A stretch of 64,000 bases of DNA. Source: Multifurca ochricompacta. Lineage: Eukaryota; Basidiomycota; Agaricomycetes; Russulales; Russulaceae. The notes beneath the pieces were generated by a model. The model saw only the letters and a program-made list of their open reading frames with translations. It was not told where the DNA came from and searched no databases. This document shows positions 56,601 through 64,000 of the stretch, piece after piece. The translations under genes and the position numbers were made by a program. Each line of letters begins with the position of its first letter. Positions within the stretch are counted from its first letter, which is position 1. Location of the stretch: contig WTXG01000057.1 of NCBI GenBank assembly GCA_022496185.1, positions 124,001-188,000 on the forward strand, in the 5' to 3' direction.

Positions 56601-57040
56601 TAACCCAGTGATGTGATAATGATTGGGTAGGATTCCTTGTCCATGGTTGCGTCAGCCCAGTTAACTTTTGGTTCAAAAGTGGCAAGCCATGGATATCCCA
56701 AAATAAGATCTTCATCCCCTAGATCTGTAACTAAGAAGCGAATGACCTTTGTTATCTCTCCAACTTGGACGTTTAGATCCATGTAGTGGGTGATCTTTCC
56801 AGCACAATTGGCTGTTCCATCAATGTTCCAGATGTTTTTTTCCTGGGAAGCGCCAGTCTTCCCAAACCCATCGTTTTAATTAGTCGTGGGTGAATGAAGT
56901 TATCAGTGGCTCCAGAGTCCACTAAAATGTCTTGATTGGCCGTCCTCTGTGTAGTTTCAAAATGGACTGGTATTTTTAATGACTTGAATCGACTAGCATA
57001 CACAGAGGTGACATGGAGTGCTCACGCCCAGGCCGATGGG
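53617..57040 (-). pseudogene. Pol of G3: protease, RT, RNase H, integrase, chromodomain, frameshifted
   Basis: Protease motif VDSGATDNFI lies near 56905-56930. Reverse transcriptase has FFFIKKKDGKLRPVQDYRK near 56190-56230 and IYMDDI near 55885-55900. The integrase core is open in one frame (54302-54730) with AMDFIVKLP, VISDRD and [10 protein letters not shown], so all three acidic residues are present. Chromodomain [18 protein letters not shown] lies near 53660-53715, and the stop is at 53617. Breaks occur near 56850, 56455, 55950, 55170 and between domains further on. Confidence 0.9.
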
Positions 57041-57047
57041 TTTGAGC

Positions 57048-59161
57048 CTAACAAAAATCCTTTTTCACAAATGCCTTTTCTACCAAGATGGCGCGCACTT
57101 CCTCACTTTCTTTCATCATGTTAGCCCATATATCCTGAGCTTTCTCCTCCTTTGTCCTCTTGTCTACAGCGGGTGGGTTATTTTGAGCAGGACTTTCTGT
57201 CATGATGGTTGCTGTGGCAGCACGTGCCCCTTCTTGGGACAATCCCGAGACATATGTCCTAGTGCTCTACAGCGAAAGCATCACCCCTCCTTCATTAGTG
57301 TCTGCCGTTCATCCTCCATAAGTGCTGCCCGAGCTCAGGCCCGGTCTGCAGAGGTATCCATAGCGTTTGGATCCCTCTGGGTATGCTGGGCAGGTTTTAC
57401 TCCGAAGGCGGCCTTCCACTGGTCTTGGGTTTTTCCTTTCTTGGTGTCAACTCCAAACCGTGTCTGGAAGTCCAGATAATCTTGTTTGTTACAAACCCCA
57501 TCCGTCCCGTCTTGTTTTCCTTTTTCCTCATCACGTGACTTGCTGTCGGGACATGTTTGTCCTCTTTGTTGACTGCACCGTGACCGGCTTTGTCCTTGTT
57601 TGTCCCTTATCTCTGACTCATGCTGTGCTTATCTATGACTCATACTTTACATCAGGATGCTTACGTATTTTCCCACCAGAATCGCGACTATACCAGATTC
57701 ATCTATGTATATTCCCATCTGGCCCACTTGACTCCATTCCCCCTTTGGCTACATTACAACTTTGTTGATACACGCCGAGTACGATACTCCGATTCAGACT
57801 CCAATCTCTATTACGTATATAAGGCCTGCCTAGATAGCCTGTATGCCTTAGACTCGACTTCTTAATCGACTTGGTGCATTACCTTCTGGGTGATTCCTAA
57901 GACCCGACTCTTGGATCGTCTCAGTGCTTTTGGCACTTTCCGCTCACCAGTACTAAGGGATTAGCTCCTTGGTATTGACTCCTCACCCGAACTCCGTGCA
58001 CTTGAAAGACAGTGTACACCTGACTTCGTAGTTTTCTACGCACTTATCACACGTCGTGATGAACGCCCGCATCAGGCGTTACATTGTTGCTGCCACCGGG
58101 CAGCATCGACCCAGCCATCCCAGTCATGAGGATGATGGAACTGTATGATGTTTTTGACTAGCAGGTTAGGTAGTCCTTGTGAGAAGAGGTCTAATGTAGC
58201 CTCTTCATCTGTGTCATAGCCGGCTCTATTGGCCAGGCTTCTGAACTTGGCGATGTATGCATCTAGTTTGCCTTTCTCCATTCTGAGGGATTTCAATTCT
58301 CGGGCTGCCTTCTGCTTGGCCTGCCTGTCTGTAAAGGCATCTTTGAACCTGTCAGCAATGGTCTCCCAAAGACCTTCGCTGGTGGTGTGATGCCTGCTTT
58401 CAACCTGCTCGTTCAACCATTCCAACTGCTCCATGGTCCAGTCATCTACTGCGTCTCCTCAAATTAAGGAAAGGAACAGATTGGCGCATTGGAATGGGTT
58501 GACAATCTGTGGAACATTGTGATTGAAATTCTTAAAGGTCGTGAACTCCAACATAAACTTCTTGCTCTGCAAGTGGTCCCTGTAAACGTTTGGGTAGCAC
58601 TCCTGACAGTCGTCCCGATGGAGGGGGAATGTTGGGTGGTGCCACCGCAGGGGCTGGTGGGGCAGGATCTGGGAGTTGAGCGGCAATGGTAGACATGGGT
58701 TGATGGGATGGGGTGATCATTTGTGTGGATTGTATCGATATCTGTGGAGTTGTCAAAGCAGGGGCTCTGATCGTGACAACTGCCGGTGCAACCAGAGACG
58801 TAGATGCTGCTAATGCTGGTGCTTCTTCTTCGCTGGGTTCTTCTACATACTCCTCTGGTTCGGAGTCCGTGACAATGGCCGGAGGATTTTCTCTCCATGG
58901 GCCTAGTCCAAATTCAGGTGGGGCAGGTCCTGTAGTGACCCAAGAGTGTCGGCTATCCAAATATCGGATGCAGTACCAAACTCTTTTCTCATCGTCGTAT
59001 TCTACCAGTTGGTATCTTCCGTCGTGATAGATGTAGTATCCAAACTCAGTTTCAAAGTCCTTCCAGGCGGCAGAGCCAAGTACTTGCTGTGAAAGATTAT
59101 TCTTGTCTCTGCGTTCAATGAGTTCTTCTCAGAAGAGGGTCTGACTGCGGCTGGAAGCCAC
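57048..59161 (-). pseudogene. Gag of G3, frameshifted and interrupted by a solo LTR
   Basis: The frame opens, as in G2, at a GTG (59161) without ATG, and has a TGA where G2 has CGA in the LFREEL motif. The capsid-like part (EQLEWLNEQVES ... FRSLANRAGYDTDEEA) is at 58150-58434. The insertion lies just after it, and the tail to KKDFC-stop is at 57048-57242. The zinc-knuckle region near 57240-57300 is broken. Confidence 0.85.
57487..58083 (+). repeat. Solo gypsy LTR (subfamily A2) inside G3 gag, 597 bp
   Basis: It begins TGTTACAAACCCC and ends GGCGTTACA, with exact flanks TTGTT at 57482-57486 and 58084-58088. Removing it restores the Gag sequence order seen in G2 near 44140. Confidence 0.96.
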
Positions 59162-59175
59162 TGTGAGAGACTCGA

Positions 59176-59921
59176 TGTCACAGCCAGGTCTCTGCTGTGT
59201 CCAGGGTTGTTCAAGTCAAGGCCCCTTCAAGATGTGGGGTGCATGCAAGGTCAAGACAGTCAAGGGTAAGTCAATTCAGGTGTCAGGGTGAGCCACAGAG
59301 GGCCAGGGTTAAGGATCAAGGTCAAGGCTGCCGAAGCAAGTCAATTCAAGGTCAAGGCAAACTACAAGGAGCTGCAGTCAAGGTTCAAGATGCCCAAGTT
59401 ACAAGAAGGGCACGCGTGCAAGAAGCGAGTCGAGGCAGTGGCAATATGCCCTGCTGAAGATCTGGGGTGAAGGCTTCCTAAGTTGCAGCTTAGGAAGTTC
59501 AAGAGGGATTCTGAGGAAGAACAATAAACCTGTATTAGATACAAGAGAACAGACTTAAGGTCTGTCTCTCCAATATGTCCTGCTTAAATACATGTACTGT
59601 AGTGTCTTGTAAATAAAGTAGAAGATTCAATATAGTAAAGTAAGTGTCCATGTGAATCTCCAGTGGAGATTGGGTCAGGAAGTGCCAGTGGTGTTGCACC
59701 CACTCCAAAAGCGAATGAGTGTCAATCCCAGTCAGTCTAAGAAGTCCGAAAATCAGATAAGTAAAGATCAGTAAAGATCATCAGCTCCAGTCACATGACT
59801 CGGAGTGAGAAGTTGAAACAAGTAAACAAGTCGAATGCGCGCAAGTCGAAAAACCATCACAAAACATTACATGTACATCACACACGCATCACAAACCGTT
59901 ACATCAACAAAAAGCGTCACA
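59176..59921 (-). repeat. Solo LTR family B, 746 bp, inside the G3 primer-binding site
   Basis: The plus-strand reading begins TGTCACAGCCAGG and ends AAAGCGTCACA. Flanks CTCGA (59171-59175) and CTCAA (59922-59926) differ by one transition. The insertion splits the gagagactcgacttga site next to the G3 5' LTR. Confidence 0.87.
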
Positions 59922-59931
59922 CTCAACTTGA

Positions 59932-60515
59932 TGTTACATCTGGTGTGGGATGTTCTGCACGACGTGTGCAACAGTGTTGATCAGGGGTTTCAGATAAGAA
60001 GCCAATAAGACTTCTTGGAGTTCAAATGGACGAGTCAAAGTCAAGGGGCTGTTCCCTATGACAATGTTAAGTGGAAAAGTACCCAAAGTACTGAGACAGA
60101 CGAGTCAGAGGTTCCAAAGGGAAGTCCAGAAGACAAACACCGATGTATTCAATAAGTCGAGTCTGAGGTCTACAAGGTAGCTACAGTGGACTTATATACG
60201 TAACCCAGCGGGCGTCTATGAGATAAGAGTACGGAGTCAAGTGGGCCCAAATATCCGAAAGCAGAGGGCGTAAAGCCTGGCTTCTGATAGGGAACTAAGT
60301 AAGTGTCTGTTGTAAGATAAGAAGATACAGGATAAGAAGGGTAAGCATGAGCAAATAGTATGTATACAGTCCAAACAACAGTCACAGGGATGGGAGCAGC
60401 GCATGTGAGGGGTCCCAGGAGGGAGACGTAATAAGGAAGTGTAACATCAGTGGGCAAGTGGGATCTCTGTTGGGGAGGGTAAAGAAAATAGGGCTGCTAG
60501 GCCCTGGTCATAACA
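59932..60515 (-). repeat. 5' LTR of G3, 584 bp
   Basis: The plus-strand reading begins TGTTACATCTGG and ends GGTCATAACA, and it closely matches 51706-52294. On the minus strand it carries TATA and AGACTCGACTT as in G2. Confidence 0.93.
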
Positions 60516-61502
60516 ATGTGTCTGGAGATGCTTCAGGCATCTAAGGTTCACTTCAGCTGTAGATTAGATTAGATTAGATTCTGCAGTATTGGACTTTTTA
60601 TGTTATCTTTATTACATTTTTTTCTCACCTTACTCAGCTGATTAGTGATGGACTTAGTAATGCACAGTATAGCATGTGATTCTCCTTTGGCCAATGGCCT
60701 TTATCCCTCTTGTTTATTGTCTGGCACTTGTGGACTTATTCCCAGTGCACACAGACCATCCCTTGGGGATATAAGGGTGTCTGTTTCATCTCTTTCACTT
60801 CAGAGTTCTTCTAACCTCTGAAGTACTTGTCTTTGTTCTAGCTTCACTGCTACTAACCAACAGTCAGTATAACCAGCAGCATGATTGTTTCACAACACAG
60901 ACCCTTCTGTGCCATCTGGACTTTCCTTCCTGATCATGTCTCCCTCTTACATTCCCCTCATGGTCTATTTCTGTGACTGACTTTGTATCTACTTGTGTCT
61001 TGCTTACCTATGTTGACTGTCACAGCCAGGTGTTGTGTTACATCTGGTGTGGGATGTTCTGCACAATGTGTGCCTTCAGCTTTGTTTGAGGGTTCAGGTA
61101 AGAAGTCAATGGGACTTCTTGGAGTTTGAGATGGGAGGAGTCAACATTAAAGGGAGCTGTTCCCTGAAACAATGTTGAGTGGAAAGTGCCAGAAGCATGG
61201 AGACAACTAAGTCAAAGTTCAAAGGGGACTGTCCAGAAGACAAACACCAATGTATTCAATAAGTCGAGTCTGAGGTCTACAGTGTAGCTACAGTGGACTT
61301 ATATATGTAATTGAATGGGTGTCTAAGAGATAAGGATCACAGAGTCAAGTGGGCCCAAATATATGAAAGCAGATGGCATAAAGCCTGGCTTCTGATAGGG
61401 AATTAAGTAAGAGTCTGGTCATAAGGATAAAGAGATAAGGGAACAATCATAGGCAAACATAGTGTAAACAAGTCCAAAGGCAGTCATGGGACAGAAGCAA
61501 AG

Positions 61503-62081
61503 TGTTACAAACCATGCCCAGCAACCCCCTTTTCTTTACCCTTCCCAATGTGAATCCTTCTCTCCCACCTGTACTACATTTCCTGATCATGTCCCCTTCC
61601 TGGGATCCCTCATGTGCCTTGCTCCCTTCCCCATGACCACCTTTGTACTTATTGACTTGACTTTGCCTATGATTGATCCCTTATCTCTTTATCCTTATGA
61701 CCAGACACTTACTTAATTCCCTATCAGAAGCCAGGCTTTACACCATCTGCTTTTGTATATTTGGGCCCACTTGACTCCAGACATCTTATCTTTAGACACC
61801 TGTTCAATTATGTATATAAGTCCACCATAGCTACACTGTAGACCTCAGACTCAACTTATTGAATACATCAGTGCTTGTCTTCTGGACATTTCCCTTTGGA
61901 CCATGACTTGTCTGTCTCAGTACTTCTGGTACTCTTCCACTTAACATTGTCTTAGGGAGCAGCCCCCTTTGACTTTGACTCATCCCCATTACCACTCCAA
62001 GAGACCCTGTTGGTCTCTTATCTGATCATGAATGAATGCTGTCACACAAGTTGTGTGGAACATCCTGCACCAGATGTAACA
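61503..62081 (+). repeat. Solo gypsy LTR (family A), 579 bp
   Basis: It begins TGTTACAAACCATG and ends AGATGTAACA. The left flank is CAAAG at 61498-61502. The right flank is also CAAAG once the LTR at 62086-62681 is removed. Confidence 0.9.
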
Positions 62082-62085
62082 CAAA

Positions 62086-62681
62086 TGTCACAACCTACCC
62101 AGTGTACACAATAGATGGCAAGATGTGGGGACACACAAGCAGTGACAGCAGTCATGCAGGGTCTGCAAGACAATGCCAGCTTAGTCATGATGTCCCACAC
62201 CAAAGTCCAGAAGACAAATATGGCATGAGGTACAGAAGCAGATCATGTGACAGTAAGGTTTGATGCCTCATGTACAGAAGGACCCTGAACCTTAGTGATG
62301 TGGGAAGACAGTGGCACTGTTCTGATGGAAGGTTCCATAGTCACATGTCCAGAACCACAGCACTTAGATAGACAGATAAGAACCCTGATGACTAAGCTAG
62401 TCCAGCATGTATATATACCCTAGCTAGTCTCACTCAGATGGTTCCCATCTTGAGCTTTTGTGTCAATGAGAAGTCTTGTGGACCTTTACTTCCTTCCTTG
62501 CATCTCACCACCCAAACTTGTCCCTTTGGTACTCATCCTTTGGGACTTGTACACTGAGCCTGTGACTTTGGTAGACCCTGTTGTCGACTTATTGTCTCCA
62601 CATCATTCCAAGATCGTCCTGACCTTGTCACTGTGACCTAGCCACCTGTACTTGACTGCATACACCCCTCTGAGCATAACA
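62086..62681 (+). repeat. Solo LTR family D, 596 bp
   Basis: It begins TGTCACAACCTACC and ends CTGAGCATAACA, with exact flanks ACAAA at 62081-62085 and 62682-62686. A TATA box (tatatata) lies near 62408. The end resembles that of family F (gagcataaca), so the two may be related. Confidence 0.88.
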
Positions 62682-62756
62682 ACAAAGCATGTGAGGTATC
62701 CCAGGAGGGAGACATGATTAGAAAATGTAGCATAGGTGGAAGAGAAGGGTTTGTGT

Positions 62757-63247
62757 TGTTGACACAGGATGTGTCTGGAATGCTTCAGGCATCTAAGTTC
62801 ACTTCAGCTGTAGATTAGATTAGATTAGATTCCGGAGTATCGGACTTTTTATGTTATCTTTATTACATTCTTTCTCACCTTACTCAGCTGATTAGTGATG
62901 GACTTAGTAATGCGCAGTATAGCATGTGATTCTCCTTTGGCCAATGGCCTTTATCCTCTTGTTATTGCTGGCACTTGTGGACTTATTCCCAGTGCACACA
63001 GACCATCCCTTGGGGTATATAAGGGTGTCTGTTTGTCTCTTACACTTCAGAGTTATCTTCACTCTGAAGTGTAAGTCCCTTCCTACTATACTTCTGTTTT
63101 ACCTTTGACTAACTGTCTCTTGTAGATTACTGTCTTTTGTGTAGTATAGTAATCTACAGTTATCTTCACCTCTGAAGTATTACTTGTCTTTTAGCCTAAC
63201 CCACTACTAACCACAGTCAGTATAACCAGCAACATGATTGTTCCACA
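62757..63247 (+). repeat. Solo LTR family C (copia-type), 491 bp
   Basis: It begins TGTTGACACAGGATGTG and ends TGTTCCACA, with exact flanks TGTGT at 62752-62756 and 63248-63252. It shows the long form with the doubled cttcacctctgaag segment and, upstream, the tagattagattagatt tract. Confidence 0.92.
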
Positions 63248-64000
63248 TGTGTTAGGAATAGTAAAGAAAAGAGGGTTGCTGGGCAATGGTCATAACATGT
63301 TGACTGTGTCTAGTTGCATTTTCAGTGTCTGAAGGCTCTCAAGGTATGTGGTGCACTCCAGATTCAAGGTCCAACTAAGAAGACCTGGTTTGGTTCAAGA
63401 TTTCAAGTGCCCATGACATACAGGAGGGGTGCATGCAGGGAATGAAGTCGAGAGCAGTGGCAATCAGCCCTGCAGAGTTTCTGAGGAAGCTCCTTAAGCT
63501 GCCACTTAGGGAGTTCAAGCAGATCTTTGTGAAGTCAAATACACCTGTATTAGATACAAGAGAACAGACTTAAGGTCTGCTCAGTAACCTAGCAGCTTAA
63601 AACATCTTGAGTGAGGTACAATCAGTGAATATAAGCTAACAAGAAGGCTGTAGTAAGTATCCAGGTAGTCATATGCTCCAAGGGTTATGCCCTGAACTGA
63701 GATGAGAATAAGTAGGAGGGGTTGTGCCTCTATAGTGTGCAGCTAAGTGATCAGATAAGGGAAGTACTAGCTCCAGTCATATGACTCAGAGCTAGAGATT
63801 ACAATAAAGTCAAAACAGAATGTGCACATGCACACAACTCAAAAAACATCACATTTTGTCACAAACCATGTCATGACCTGTCACAAACTGTTACATTGAC
63901 CCTTATCTCCTTATCTCTTTATCTTCTTATCTCCCTATCTTACATATTGGACACTTACTTAGTTCCCTATCAGAAGCCAGGCTTTACACCCTCCATTTCT

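Larger units (their letters stand above)
51706..60515 (-). mobile_element. Complete Ty3/gypsy retrotransposon G3, minus strand
   Basis: Exact flanks ATGTG lie at 51701-51705 and 60516-60520. The LTRs are at 51706-52294 and 59932-60515 and differ at only about 2 percent by eye. The order on the minus strand is LTR, gag, pol, ORF3, LTR. Two solo LTRs have landed inside it: family A2 in gag (57487-58083) and family B in the primer-binding site (59176-59921). All its ORFs are frameshifted. Confidence 0.95.
51689..60894 (+). repeat. LTR family C (copia-type) split by gypsy element G3
   Basis: It begins TGTTGACACAGGATGTG, continues after G3 at 60521 with tctggagatgcttcaggcat, and ends near 60894 (TGTTTCACA). 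No matching duplication was found: left TAGAC lies in LTR B sequence and the right side is LTR A sequence. The ends therefore appear rearranged. Confidence 0.8.
61036..63297 (-). repeat. Solo gypsy LTR (family A), split by nested LTRs
   Basis: It begins TGTTACATCTGG and ends GGTCATAACA, with exact flanks TGTTG at 61031-61035 and 63298-63302. It contains the three insertions at 61503, 62086 and 62757. Confidence 0.92.
61018..63895 (-). repeat. Solo LTR family B, split by nested LTRs
   Basis: It begins TGTCACAGCCAGG and ends ACAAACTGTTACA, with exact flanks TTGAC at 61013-61017 and 63896-63900. The outer parts are 61018-61035 and 63298-63895. Confidence 0.9.
60898..64000 (+). repeat. Gypsy LTR (family A) hosting a nested LTR stack, continues past the window
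   Basis: The part 60898-61017 (ttcctgatcatgtctccctc and following) continues after the nested block at 63896 with ttgacccttatctccttatc ... cagaagccaggctttacacc, in the order of other family A LTRs. Its start is missing at the LTR C border and its end is outside the window. Confidence 0.8.

Noticed and set aside
1..64000. tRNA, rRNA, CRISPR, replication origin or secondary-metabolite cluster
   Set aside because: None of the diagnostic sequences was seen. The P450 copies have no biosynthetic neighbours, only transposons.

Overview
The window looks like a transposon-packed region of a basidiomycete fungus, probably an agaricomycete. The evidence is the recurring 50-61 nt GT-AG introns, chromodomain Ty3/gypsy elements, fungal-type hAT and Mutator-like transposases, and strong C-to-T decay at CpG in old repeat copies. 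The species cannot be named from sequence alone. No rRNA, tRNA, CRISPR array or bacterial-type operon was seen. The only recognisable non-transposon genes are three copies of one cytochrome P450.

Layout. 1-5781: 3' part of a gypsy element (G1) with its 3' LTR, followed by part of another LTR. 6716-10882: a complete Mutator-like element (MULE) with long terminal inverted repeats, a 9-bp target duplication and an apparently intact six-exon transposase. 11251-13160: P450 copy 1. 13783-19979: hAT-derived DNA and a decayed hAT transposase carrying two solo LTRs. 20230-22160: decayed non-LTR retrotransposon tail and a hAT fragment. 22180-24375: stacked long LTRs. 24425-31439: a solo gypsy LTR holding a complete copia element. 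33291-40355: a 7-kb inverted repeat carrying P450 copy 2 (+, open) and copy 3 (-, frameshifted) tail to tail. 41035-49916: gypsy element G2, whose 5' LTR holds a 1,422-bp non-autonomous hAT element. 51706-60515: complete minus-strand gypsy element G3. 60898-64000: a Russian-doll stack of solo LTRs up to five levels deep.

How the parts relate. G1, G2 and G3 are one family: gag, then pol (protease, reverse transcriptase, RNase H, integrase, chromodomain), then an extra downstream ORF (ORF3) with a predicted coiled coil and four tandem zinc knuckles. ORF3 is fully open in G2. An 11-nt match between the expected transcript start in the LTR and the site just downstream of the LTR suggests Tf1-type self-priming. 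Fourteen insertion events could be delimited by target-site duplications (twelve exact, two with one mismatch), so much of the insertion order can be read directly. The P450 duplicates act as empty-site controls for the MULE insertion.

The strongest candidates for something new are gypsy ORF3, the P450 palindrome with its shared non-ATG start, and the intact MULE.
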